Source: Lachnospiraceae bacterium UBA1766
Lineage (GTDB): Bacteria > Bacillota > Clostridia > Lachnospirales > Lachnospiraceae
Length of the DNA stretch: 16,558 bases
Assembly (NCBI GenBank): GCA_002314715.1
Contig: DCGY01000068.1
Span: 1 to 16,558, forward strand
Direction of reading: 5' to 3'
Part shown: positions 1 to 6,544 of the stretch, one piece after another
Layout: each line of letters starts with the position of its first letter
How positions within the stretch are numbered: position 1 is the first letter of the stretch
Position numbers and translations under genes: made by a program
Notes under the pieces: generated by a model
Told to the model about the DNA's origin: nothing
What the model saw: the letters and a program-made list of their open reading frames with translations, nothing else
The model's database searches: none

Positions 1-126
1 TACAATGGGGAAGGCGTTGAGGGCAGTTATAAGACGGCATATCAGTGGCTGAAGCAGGCGGCGGAAGCGGGTCATGAAGAAGCGGCCTTGTGGGCCAAAA
101 CCCTGGAATATGCAGGATATAAATAA
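1..126 (+). CDS. Sel1-repeat (TPR-like) protein, C-terminal end only
   Basis: Frame 1 is open from the window edge to TAA at 124-126 and gives the last 41 residues of a protein. They contain a recognisable Sel1-like repeat: a GEGV turn, then AYQWLKQAAEAGHEEA, matching the family pattern of a G-x-G-V turn, a helix ending in WLKKAAE, then GH or GN and an Ala-rich second helix. Sel1 repeats form helical solenoids that act as protein-interaction scaffolds; the partner cannot be guessed from this fragment. The start, the number of repeats and any signal peptide lie outside the window. A hairpin terminator begins at the stop codon, so this is the end of its transcription unit. Confidence 0.75.
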   Translation, partial: YNGEGVEGSYKTAYQWLKQAAEAGHEEAALWAKTLEYAGYK

Positions 127-164
127 ACTCGTTGTTCAAAGAGTATCTTGGACAACGAGTTTTT
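126..164 (+). terminator. Rho-independent terminator, probably bidirectional
   Basis: Arms at 126-137 and 150-161 pair over 12 bp (one G-U), with a 12-base loop and a T-tract to 164. It directly follows the Sel1 protein stop. The opposite strand also ends in a T-rich run, so it can serve the convergent amidohydrolase whose stop is at 168-170. Confidence 0.85.
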
Positions 165-167
165 CTG

Positions 168-1016
168 TTATAACTGTAATAAATTTTGTGCGTTTTTGCC
201 GAGAATCATTTCTTTTTCGGCTTCCGAAAGGGGAAGCGCATGGATGCGACGAATGTACTGTGCCTGATCCTCCCAAGGAGAATCGGTGGCAAATAAAACC
301 TTATCTATACCGTGTTTTTTTGCAATTCGGGCAAAATCTTCGGGAGTCAGATTGGTGGTTCGAATGGGAGGCGTTTCACTGTTCGGTCTGGGGGTAATAT
401 CTCCGATAGAAAAGGCAGTATCCAGATAAACCGGAGCACCGGCCAAATCGCTTTCCACCGCATCCCAGCAGGCCCAGTTTCCAAAATGGGCCAACACAAA
501 TTTGGTGGGGGCCACTTCCTTTAGAATCTGCAGAATATGGTCTACGGAAGCGTAGTTATGGTCATAAATACCGATATCGATTCCGGCATGGGTCAAAACA
601 ATCAAATCCAGCTCGCTGCAGGCGGCAATAATCCGCATTACCCGAGGGTCGTTTAAATCCACATTCTGGTAAGCCGGGTGAATTTTAATACCGGGAAGAC
701 CGGCTTCCTTAATACGCTTTAATTCTTCTTTATAGTCTTCGTAGTCCGGATGCATTCCGCCAAAAGGGATAATACCCTGCTTTATAAGTTCTTCTTTTTG
801 TGCAAACAGACTGTGATTTACTTTTTCCACCTGGGCGGGATTTGTCATAACGGGAAGTGTGACGGAGTAATCTACCTTGGCAGCACGCATAGAGGTTAAC
901 AGCTCAGACAGCGAACCGTTTGTAAAAGCTTTGGTGGCACTTACCGTACTTAATTTTTCGATGGCACGGTCGCAAATTGCTTCCGGAAATGTATGGGTGT
1001 GAAAATCGATAATCAT
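168..1016 (-). CDS. Amidohydrolase family (Amidohydro_2-like) TIM-barrel metal-dependent hydrolase
   Basis: The predicted protein has 282 residues. The start at 1016 is preferred because AGAAAGGA lies just upstream and the barrel begins at once with MIIDFHTH; a longer reading from 1094 adds 26 residues without family character and no better ribosome site. Visible metal-site motifs are HTH at residues 6-8, a strand GIKIHP with Lys111, THAG with His143, LAHFG with His177, and ATDSPW with Asp245. This is the arrangement of the amidohydrolase superfamily branch that includes ACMSD and gamma-resorcylate decarboxylase as well as true hydrolases. It should be cytosolic, as there is no signal peptide. 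It diverges from an acyl-CoA ligase, which weakly suggests work on a carboxylic acid, but the substrate is unknown. Family call is firm; reaction (hydrolase or decarboxylase) is open. Confidence 0.85.
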   Translation of the reverse strand: MIIDFHTHTFPEAICDRAIEKLSTVSATKAFTNGSLSELLTSMRAAKVDYSVTLPVMTNPAQVEKVNHSLFAQKEELIKQGIIPFGGMHPDYEDYKEELKRIKEAGLPGIKIHPAYQNVDLNDPRVMRIIAACSELDLIVLTHAGIDIGIYDHNYASVDHILQILKEVAPTKFVLAHFGNWACWDAVESDLAGAPVYLDTAFSIGDITPRPNSETPPIRTTNLTPEDFARIAKKHGIDKVLFATDSPWEDQAQYIRRIHALPLSEAEKEMILGKNAQNLLQL

Positions 1017-1073
1017 AGAAAAATCCTTTCTGAAATTCAGGCCTTTTTCAAGGGAAGAACAGGTCCCCCTTCG

Positions 1074-1102
1074 TTGACTTTTTCTATAAAACATGTTATC
1101 TT
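1074..1102 (+). promoter_or_regulatory. Putative promoter for the acyl-CoA ligase
   Basis: TTGACT at 1074-1079, a 17-base spacer, then TATCTT at 1097-1102 preceded by TGT, which is an extended -10 form. Transcription would start near 1109, leaving a leader of about 60 bases. A short dyad, TACTT-tagc-AAGTA at 1111-1124, lies just after the expected start and could bind a repressor, but it is too short to claim. Confidence 0.55.
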
Positions 1103-1168
1103 AATTAGAGTACTTTAGCAAGTAAAACTGTTAAAGTGTAAAAATTTAATGCGTTGAAGGATGAAAAT

Positions 1169-2803
1169 ATGCCGGTTACAGATTTATTGGAAAGAAATCA
1201 TAAATTATATGGAGAAGAGGTTGCATTGGTTGAGTTGAATCCTACCATGCAGGATAACCGAAAGACCACTTGGAAGGAATATGACCTGGTGCAGGCTACC
1301 TCCAATACCCCCTATCGAAGAGAAATTACCTGGAGTGTTTTTGACGAGAAGGCAAACCGTGTGGCAAATATGCTTTTGTCCCGCGGAGTCACCAAGGGAG
1401 ATAAGGTGGCTGTTCTTATGTTTAACTGTCTGGAGTGGTTGCCGATTTATTTTGGTATTTTAAAGACAGGTGCCATTGCAGTACCTTTTAACTTCCGTTT
1501 CGCAGCAGATGAAATTCAGTATTGTGCGGATTTGGCAGAGGTGAACATTTTATTCTTTGGACCGGAGTTTATCGGTCGTATTGAATCCATCGAAGAGAAA
1601 TTAAGTAAGGGACGTCTTTTGATTTATGTAGGTGACGGATGTCCCACCTTCGCAGAGAGCTACCGTGAATTGGTTGCCGACTGTTCTTCCAAGCCCCCTA
1701 TGGTTCGCCTGGAGGAAGAGGATGATGCTGCTATTTATTTCTCCTCAGGAACCACCGGATTCCCCAAGGCAATTTTACATAATCACGAAAGCCTGATGCA
1801 GGCTGCCCAGATGGAGCAGAAGCACCATGAGACAGGCAGAGACGATGTATTCCTTTGCATCCCGCCTTTGTATCATACCGGTGCCAAATTTCACTGGATG
1901 GGAAGTTTATGTGCAGGCAGTAAGGCTGTTTTGTTGAAGGGTACGACGCCGGAGCTTATTTTGGATGCGGTTTCCAAGGAGCATTGTACCATTGTCTGGT
2001 TGCTGGTGCCTTGGGCACAGGAAATCCTGGACAAGTTGGATCGTGGCGAGTTAAAGAAAGAAAATTATGATTTGGACCAGTGGAGACTGATGCACATTGG
2101 TGCGCAGCCCGTTCCTCCTTCTTTGATTAAGCATTGGAGAGAGTACTTCCCCAATCATAAATATGATACAAACTATGGACTTTCCGAGTCTACCGGTCCC
2201 GGTTGTGTGCATCTTGGTATGGAGAATATCCACAAGGTTGGTGCAATTGGTGTGCCCGGATATCGTTGGAAGGCGAAGATTGTGGATGAAAACGGCGTAG
2301 AAGTAGCACAGGGTGAAGTGGGCGAACTTTGCGTAAAGGGACCCGGCAACATGACCTGTTATTACAATGATCCCAAGGCTACCGCAGAAACCTTGAAGGA
2401 TGGCTGGCTTTATACCGGTGATATGGCCATGATGGATGAGGATGGATTTATCTTCCTGGTAGACCGTAAGAAAGACGTTATCATCAGCGGTGGTGAAAAT
2501 ATTTATCCTGTTCAGATTGAAAACTACCTGGCAGCCTATGATAAGATTATGGATGTAGCCGTAATCGGTCTGCCCGACAAACGTTTGGGAGAAATTACCG
2601 GAGCAATTATTTCCATCCGCGAAGGTATGACCTGTACCGAAGAGGAGATTGAAGAGTATTGTAAGGGATTACCTCGCTACAAGAGACCCAAGAAGATTAT
2701 TTTTGCCGAGGTTCCCAGAAATGCAACCGGTAAGATTGAAAAGCCTGCACTTCGCAAGAAATACGGTGTAGAGCAGTTAGTTGCACAGCAGACGGAAGTC
2801 TAA
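1169..2803 (+). CDS. AMP-binding acyl-CoA synthetase/ligase (ANL superfamily)
   Basis: The 544-residue protein activates a carboxylic acid as acyl-AMP and transfers it to CoA. The ATG at 1169 is chosen over the in-frame TTG at 1154 because GAAGGA lies 7-8 bases before it and overlaps the TTG. Motifs in order: phosphate-binding loop SSGTTGFPKA (192-201), YGLSES (336-341), YTGD with Asp418, DRKKD with Arg433 at the hinge, SGGENIYP (440-447), and the catalytic Lys522 in NATGKIEK. All are intact, so it should be active. The N-terminus carries about 20 extra residues (roughly 30-52) in which TTWKEYD is echoed by ITWSVFD. Length and motifs fit medium/long-chain or aromatic acyl-CoA ligases; the substrate cannot be read from sequence. 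No clear terminator follows, so transcripts may run toward the tRNA. Confidence 0.92.
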   Translation: MPVTDLLERNHKLYGEEVALVELNPTMQDNRKTTWKEYDLVQATSNTPYRREITWSVFDEKANRVANMLLSRGVTKGDKVAVLMFNCLEWLPIYFGILKTGAIAVPFNFRFAADEIQYCADLAEVNILFFGPEFIGRIESIEEKLSKGRLLIYVGDGCPTFAESYRELVADCSSKPPMVRLEEEDDAAIYFSSGTTGFPKAILHNHESLMQAAQMEQKHHETGRDDVFLCIPPLYHTGAKFHWMGSLCAGSKAVLLKGTTPELILDAVSKEHCTIVWLLVPWAQEILDKLDRGELKKENYDLDQWRLMHIGAQPVPPSLIKHWREYFPNHKYDTNYGLSESTGPGCVHLGMENIHKVGAIGVPGYRWKAKIVDENGVEVAQGEVGELCVKGPGNMTCYYNDPKATAETLKDGWLYTGDMAMMDEDGFIFLVDRKKDVIISGGENIYPVQIENYLAAYDKIMDVAVIGLPDKRLGEITGAIISIREGMTCTEEEIEEYCKGLPRYKRPKKIIFAEVPRNATGKIEKPALRKKYGVEQLVAQQTEV

Positions 2804-2856
2804 AAGGATGCAAAAAACAGATAATTAAAAAAATTGCAAAAATTTCAAAAAAACTA

Positions 2857-2885
2857 TTGCAATCTAAAAAGACATGGGTTATAAT
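2857..2885 (+). promoter_or_regulatory. Promoter of the tRNA-Pro gene
   Basis: TTGCAA at 2857-2862, exactly 17 bases, then a perfect TATAAT at 2880-2885. The mature tRNA begins 14 bases after the -10 box, as expected for a stable-RNA promoter with a very short leader. Confidence 0.8.
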
Positions 2886-2898
2886 ACCAATTGTGTCG

Positions 2899-2973
2899 CG
2901 GGGTGTGGCTCAGTTTGGTTAGAGCGCCGTCTTAGGGAGGCGGAGGCCGCAAGTTCGAATCTTGTCACTCCGA
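2899..2973 (+). tRNA. tRNA-Pro (anticodon AGG)
   Basis: A complete cloverleaf can be folded by hand. The acceptor stem is CGGGGTG with CACTCCG (seven pairs, one G-U). The D stem is GCTC/GAGC. The anticodon stem is CCGTC/GGCGG around the loop TTAGGGA, and the T stem is GCAAG/CTTGT around TTCGAAT. The variable loop has five bases. Anticodon AGG is at 2934-2936. The C1-G72 first pair is the usual bacterial proline identity feature. Discriminator is A at 2973 and CCA is not encoded. An A at wobble position 34 is unusual in bacteria outside tRNA-Arg(ACG). Confidence 0.93.
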
Positions 2974-2975
2974 TC

Positions 2976-3008
2976 AAAAAAGTATCAGAGATTTCTGGTA
3001 CTTTTTTT
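2976..3008 (+). terminator. Terminator after tRNA-Pro
   Basis: Arms 2976-2989 and 2994-3007 pair around a four-base loop and the right arm runs into a stretch of seven T. The core pairs are GTATCAGA with TCTGGTAC, flanked by A/T pairs. The next start codon is only 26 bases beyond the T-tract. Confidence 0.85.
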
Positions 3009-3034
3009 ATTGTCTGCGGAAGGTTGGGAGAGGT

Positions 3035-4348
3035 ATGAAGAAGCCGGAAAACGAAAAGAAAAAAGAGTTTGGAAAGAAGCCGGAGAAGAAACAGAAAAAT
3101 GAATTTGGAAAGAAGGCGGAGAACGAAAAAAAGCGTTATCCCATAAAAGAATACAAGTCGGAGAAAAAAGAAAAGCCGGAAACAGAGAAAAGGGCGAAAA
3201 AGGATAAGCTTTGTCCGGTGGAAGGTGTGTGTGGCGGTTGCCGTTATTTGTCCATGCCCTATGAAGAGCAGTTAAAGAAAAAGGAAAAAGAATTCCGCCA
3301 GATGATGAGTCCCATTGTTAAGCCGGAGCCCATAATCGGGATGGAGAATCCTTTTCATTACAGACATAAAGTACATGCGGTTTTGGGGATGGATCGAAAG
3401 CATAATATCATTTCCGGAAACTACGAGGAAAAGAGTCACAAATTGGTGGCATATGAGACCTGCTGTCTGGAACATGAGAAGGCAGATGTCATTATTGGTA
3501 CGATTAAGGAGTTAATGAAGTCCTTTAAGATGCGTCCTTACAACGAGGATACCGGATATGGGCTGGTGCGTCATATTTTGATTCGCTGCGGATATCATTC
3601 CGGTGAAATCATGGTGGTACTGGTACTTGCTTCCCCTATTTTGCCTTCCAAGAATAACTTTGTAAAGGCATTGGTCGCCAAGCATCCGGAAATCAGCACG
3701 GTGGTACTGAATGTAAATGATCGAAATACCAGTATGATTTTGGGAGAACGTGAGATCTTGTTATATGGGAAGGGATATATTGAGGACTCGCTGTTGGAAA
3801 GAACCTTCCGTATTTCGGCGAAATCCTTCTATCAGGTAAATCCGGAGCAGACAGAGAAACTTTATTCCAAGGCAATGGAATATGCAGGCCTTACCGGAAG
3901 GGAAAGAGTGCTGGATACTTATTGCGGAACCGGTACCATTGGCATTATTGCGGCAAAAATGGCCAAGGAAGTAATCGGTGTGGAATTAAATCATGCGGCG
4001 GTAGTAGACGCAAGACAAAATGCCAAAAGGAATGAAGTAAAGAATATTTCCTTCTATGAGCAGGACGCTACCAAATTTATGGTGGATATGGCAGAAAAAA
4101 AGGAGTCGGTGGATGTTGTTCTGATGGATCCGCCCCGAAGCGGAAGCACCGAAACCTTTATTGATGCCCTTGCCTTGTTGGCACCTAAGACCGTTGTATA
4201 TGTTTCCTGTAATCCGACCACTTTGTTTCGGGATCTGGCCTATTTTAAAAAGAAAAACTACGGCGTAAAGAAGGCTGTGGGCGTAGATATGTTCCCTTGG
4301 ACCACCTCGTTAGAGGCAGTATGCTTATTGACGAAAATCCCCGAGTAA
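3035..4348 (+). CDS. 23S rRNA (uracil-5-)-methyltransferase, RumA/RlmD/RlmCD family
   Basis: This 437-residue SAM-dependent enzyme methylates C5 of a uridine in 23S rRNA. An Fe-S cluster set fits E. coli RumA spacing: Cys60-x5-Cys66-x2-Cys69 and Cys143/144. The SAM-binding motif is LDTYCGTGTIG (293-303), preceded by FYQVNP (265-270). DPPRSG (365-370) follows, then the nucleophile Cys392 in SCNP, and Glu427 near the C-terminus as likely general base. The start has GGGAG and GGAAGG upstream. In place of the usual N-terminal TRAM domain there are 59 residues rich in Lys and Glu with an internal repeat, presumably disordered and RNA-binding. There is no room for a promoter between the tRNA terminator and the start, so it probably depends on read-through. 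Whether it methylates U1939, U747 or both is not decidable here. Confidence 0.92.
   Translation: MKKPENEKKKEFGKKPEKKQKNEFGKKAENEKKRYPIKEYKSEKKEKPETEKRAKKDKLCPVEGVCGGCRYLSMPYEEQLKKKEKEFRQMMSPIVKPEPIIGMENPFHYRHKVHAVLGMDRKHNIISGNYEEKSHKLVAYETCCLEHEKADVIIGTIKELMKSFKMRPYNEDTGYGLVRHILIRCGYHSGEIMVVLVLASPILPSKNNFVKALVAKHPEISTVVLNVNDRNTSMILGEREILLYGKGYIEDSLLERTFRISAKSFYQVNPEQTEKLYSKAMEYAGLTGRERVLDTYCGTGTIGIIAAKMAKEVIGVELNHAAVVDARQNAKRNEVKNISFYEQDATKFMVDMAEKKESVDVVLMDPPRSGSTETFIDALALLAPKTVVYVSCNPTTLFRDLAYFKKKNYGVKKAVGVDMFPWTTSLEAVCLLTKIPE
3065..3123 (+). repeat. Imperfect in-frame direct repeat in the methyltransferase 5' end
   Basis: Two 23-base copies (3065-3087 and 3101-3123) match at 21 positions and are offset by 36 bases, a multiple of three. 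They encode EFGKKPEK and EFGKKAEN in the Lys/Glu-rich N-terminal tail. Copy-number change would lengthen or shorten the tail without breaking the frame. Confidence 0.75.
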
Positions 4349-4439
4349 AAGCTTCCGGTGACTATCGTTTTGGGAAATGAAGGATAGCAGAGGCATAGAT
4401 AATTAGATTTTGAGAGATATGTGATCGAGAGAAAACTGC

Positions 4440-4468
4440 TTGACAGCGTATATATATATATAATTATT
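4440..4468 (+). promoter_or_regulatory. Promoter of the lipoprotein gene, with a TA repeat in the spacer
   Basis: A consensus -35, TTGACA, is at 4440-4445. A 17-base spacing puts ATTATT at 4463-4468 as -10, a poor match. A perfect TATAAT is at 4459-4464 but only 13 bases from the -35, which is too short for good function. The spacer is mostly a TA dinucleotide run. The ribosome site AGAGGAGA at 4483-4490 lies 7 bases before the ATG. Confidence 0.55.
4449..4462 (+). repeat. (TA)7 dinucleotide tract between -35 and -10
   Basis: Seven uninterrupted TA units fill 4449-4462, beginning three bases after TTGACA and running into AATTATT. A change of two units would move the perfect TATAAT from 13 to 17 bases from the -35. 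Confidence 0.9.
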
Positions 4469-4497
4469 GTGAATTTTTCGCGAGAGGAGATAATTAT

Positions 4498-5289
4498 ATG
4501 AAAAAACGCTATTTGGCAGGCCTTTTGGCAATGACAATGTCCCTTTTATTGGTTGCATGCGGGGATGCGGTAAAACCGGTAGAAGAACAGCAGGAAATCA
4601 AACAAGAGGTGGTAGCAAGTTCAGAAAACAATGGAGCAAATGCTGAAACATCCGGAACCACAACAGAGGGAGAAGCAACGAAAGACAATTCCACACAAGA
4701 ATCACAGGAAGAGGTAGAATTATTTACCGGAGAAATCGACGGCTTTGTAATTGAACAGGGTAACCTGCTTGAGTATCGTGGGGAGGCGACGGATATTGTA
4801 ATCCCGGAGGGGGTTCGGTGTATTGCAGTGAATGCATTTTCCAAAAATATAATAACAAGTGTAGTTTTTCCGAAAAGCTTGACCTCTGTGGGAACACGCG
4901 CATTTTCCAATCAAACCGAACTGACAAGCATTACATTTTCAGATGGAGTGAGTAAAATATATGACCAAGCATTTGAAAATTGTACGAATCTTGTAAGTGT
5001 CACGATTCCTGCCAGTGTGAATAGTATAGGTAAAAAAGCATTTCAGGGGTGCAAAAAATTAGAAAGTGCTGTAATACTGGAAAGCCCGGAACATGCGGAT
5101 TTAATCATTCGGAGTATTGGCGATTATGCATTTAGAGATTGTAAGCATTTGAAATTAAGCATTCCGGACAGCATTACCGACATCGGACAAGATGCATTGG
5201 AGTCTGTAACCGTTTACTGTAATGCAGGTTCTTATGCAGAACAGTATGCAAAAGATAATTTTATCTCTTATGAATATATGCCGGAATAA
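4498..5289 (+). CDS. Lipoprotein with BspA-type leucine-rich repeats (LRR_5)
   Basis: The 263-residue precursor has a type II signal peptide: KKR at the N-terminus, a hydrophobic core, and a lipobox LVAC with Cys21 as the lipidation site. Residues 22-72 are a Glu/Gln/Ser/Thr-rich linker that would span the cell wall. From about 73 to 240 there are BspA-type (TpLRR) repeats, recognisable from recurring I-x-x-x-AF, C-x-x-L-x-S-V-x-I-P and S-V-x-x-I-G elements, for example at 153-173 and 176-193. Such repeats usually mediate adhesion or protein binding on the surface of gut and oral bacteria; the ligand is unknown. The C-terminus has no LPxTG or membrane segment, so the lipid is the only anchor. 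The gene is monocistronic, between its own promoter and a strong terminator. Confidence 0.88.
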   Translation: MKKRYLAGLLAMTMSLLLVACGDAVKPVEEQQEIKQEVVASSENNGANAETSGTTTEGEATKDNSTQESQEEVELFTGEIDGFVIEQGNLLEYRGEATDIVIPEGVRCIAVNAFSKNIITSVVFPKSLTSVGTRAFSNQTELTSITFSDGVSKIYDQAFENCTNLVSVTIPASVNSIGKKAFQGCKKLESAVILESPEHADLIIRSIGDYAFRDCKHLKLSIPDSITDIGQDALESVTVYCNAGSYAEQYAKDNFISYEYMPE

Positions 5290-5323
5290 TTATTGTTTAT
5301 TTTGAATCATTTTTGTTGCATTC

Positions 5324-5360
5324 ACAGCTTCACTTGGTAAATAAGTGGAGCTGTTTTTTT
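5324..5360 (+). terminator. Terminator of the lipoprotein gene
   Basis: Arms 5324-5335 and 5343-5354 form a 12-bp stem (ACAGCTTCACTT with AAGTGGAGCTGT, one G-U) with a seven-base loop, followed by T to 5360. Confidence 0.92.
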
Positions 5361-5369
5361 GTATAAAGA

Positions 5370-5400
5370 TTGTGAAAAAAGAGGACAAAGGTGGTATAAT
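5370..5400 (+). promoter_or_regulatory. Putative extended -10 promoter of the epimerase gene
   Basis: TATAAT at 5395-5400 is preceded by TGG, the extended -10 form, which can offset the weak -35 (TTGTGA at 5370-5375, 19-base spacer). The leader to the chosen start codon is about 100 bases; no riboswitch fold was recognised in it. Confidence 0.55.
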
Positions 5401-5507
5401 TATAAGGAAGATAAATAGACAGTATTTTAGGGGAAAGTTGTAGCAGAGGGCCGGGGAAGGAAAATACAATGGCGGCTTTGCCTCACAGAAAAACAAAGGA
5501 GCATTTT

Positions 5508-6389
5508 ATGAAGATATTAGTGCTTGGCGGAAGTTATTTTTTGGGACGCTGGTTTGTGCAGTACGCGCAAAAAGATCATGTGGTGACAGTGGCAAACAGA
5601 GGAAATGTACCGGTAAATCTTCCAAATGTAAAGCAGGTTGTGATAGATCGTTCAAAGGTTTCTTCGTTGGATGTTTTGAAAACGATTGAGTATGATTGTA
5701 TTGTGGATTTTTGTGCCTATCAGGCAGGCGATATCCAAAGCGTCGTGGAACGAATCGGGGCGGTGGGAAAACGATATTTGTTTATGAGCACCGTGGATGT
5801 ATACCGGCGGGGAACCGGCGAAATATTGGACGAGACTGCAGAACTGGAGTATCGTCATTTCCCGGGACCGGAGGGAGAGTATATAGCCGGAAAGGTAGCA
5901 CTTGAAAAGGAATTGGCAGAGTGCTGCGAAAATATCGGTATGGAATATGTTTCCCTTCGCGCACCCTTTTTGTACGGGCCGGCCAATTATGCACCCAGAG
6001 AGAAAATGTTCTTTGACTGGATTCGACAGGCCGGGCAAATTTTGATTCCTTCGGATTCCACCGGAATCTTTCAAATGCTTTACGTGGGAGATGCGGCAAG
6101 GTTTCTTTTGGCAGTTTGTGAGAAGAAGGAAGTGCAAAAGGCATATAATCTATGCAATCAAAACACGTGTGACTACGGGCAATTCGTGGAGGCGCTTCGG
6201 GAGGCAGTGGAGATTCCTTTTTCGGTGCAGGAGATTCCGATTTCGGAAATTGAGAGAAGACAGATTCCCATGCCTTTCCCTCTTCGAAGAGAAGAGTCGG
6301 AGCAATATGTCGGTCAATGGTTTGATGAAATATTACCGGAACAGACATTGCTGGCCGAAGGGCTTCACAGGAGTTTTGAAACCTGCTAG
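5508..6389 (+). CDS. NAD-dependent epimerase/dehydratase-like SDR protein
   Basis: The protein has 293 residues from ATG 5508, which has AAAGGAG six bases upstream and opens directly into the Rossmann strand MKILVLGG. An in-frame ATG at 5469 with GGAAGGA before it is possible and would add 13 residues. The dinucleotide loop is GGSYFLG (7-13), which lacks the usual GxxGxxG spacing of extended SDRs and fits the atypical (CSP41-like) group. The active-site elements are visible: MST at 93-95 and Tyr125-IAG-Lys129, with RAPFLYGP (151-158) as the substrate-domain strand, as in sugar epimerases. Substrate is probably a nucleotide sugar or similar, but is not known. No partner gene lies next to it: it has its own promoter region and the next gene has another. 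Confidence 0.85.
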   Translation: MKILVLGGSYFLGRWFVQYAQKDHVVTVANRGNVPVNLPNVKQVVIDRSKVSSLDVLKTIEYDCIVDFCAYQAGDIQSVVERIGAVGKRYLFMSTVDVYRRGTGEILDETAELEYRHFPGPEGEYIAGKVALEKELAECCENIGMEYVSLRAPFLYGPANYAPREKMFFDWIRQAGQILIPSDSTGIFQMLYVGDAARFLLAVCEKKEVQKAYNLCNQNTCDYGQFVEALREAVEIPFSVQEIPISEIERRQIPMPFPLRREESEQYVGQWFDEILPEQTLLAEGLHRSFETC

Positions 6390-6412
6390 GTAATTGATGG
6401 AAAATATATCGA

Positions 6413-6436
6413 AAAAATGGTAGCGCTTTCATTTTT
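6413..6436. promoter_or_regulatory. cre-like / LacI-family operator palindrome
   Basis: A 24-base palindrome with 10 of 12 positions paired is centred on AGCGCT. Its core, TGGTAGCGCTTTCA at 6418-6431, differs from a typical catabolite response element (TGWNANCGNTNWCA) at one defined position. It lies about 45 bases before the -35 of the next gene and 24 bases after the epimerase stop. A weak A/T hairpin terminator for the epimerase is an alternative reading. Confidence 0.5.
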
Positions 6437-6480
6437 GACAAGAAAATACAAAAAAGAGGGGAAAATGTAAAAAAACAACA

Positions 6481-6509
6481 TTGATTTTCGATTGAAATGG
6501 GCATATAAT
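6481..6509 (+). promoter_or_regulatory. Promoter of the unknown 199-residue protein gene
   Basis: TTGATT at 6481-6486, a 17-base spacer and a perfect TATAAT at 6504-6509. The leader is about 30 bases and ends in AGGAGG at 6531-6536, eight bases before the ATG. Confidence 0.75.
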
Positions 6510-6544
6510 TCTTTGTACATAAAAGAGAAGAGGAGGAAAATAAT

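Noticed and set aside
1154..1168. TTG start at 1154 for the acyl-CoA ligase
   Set aside because: The TTG overlaps the best ribosome site, which serves the ATG at 1169.
2804..2870. Terminator after the acyl-CoA ligase from repeated TTGCAA elements
   Set aside because: TTGCAA is itself a short palindrome and the two copies enclose a long A-rich loop; no stem with a U-tract can be drawn.
4349..4439. Small gene or RNA between the methyltransferase and the lipoprotein promoter
   Set aside because: Only a five-base CTATC/GATAG inverted repeat is visible; no ribosome site plus open frame and no U-tract.
5290..5496. Minus-strand open frame of 68 codons in the gap before the epimerase
   Set aside because: It covers a clear terminator and promoter on the plus strand, has no family resemblance and no good ribosome site.
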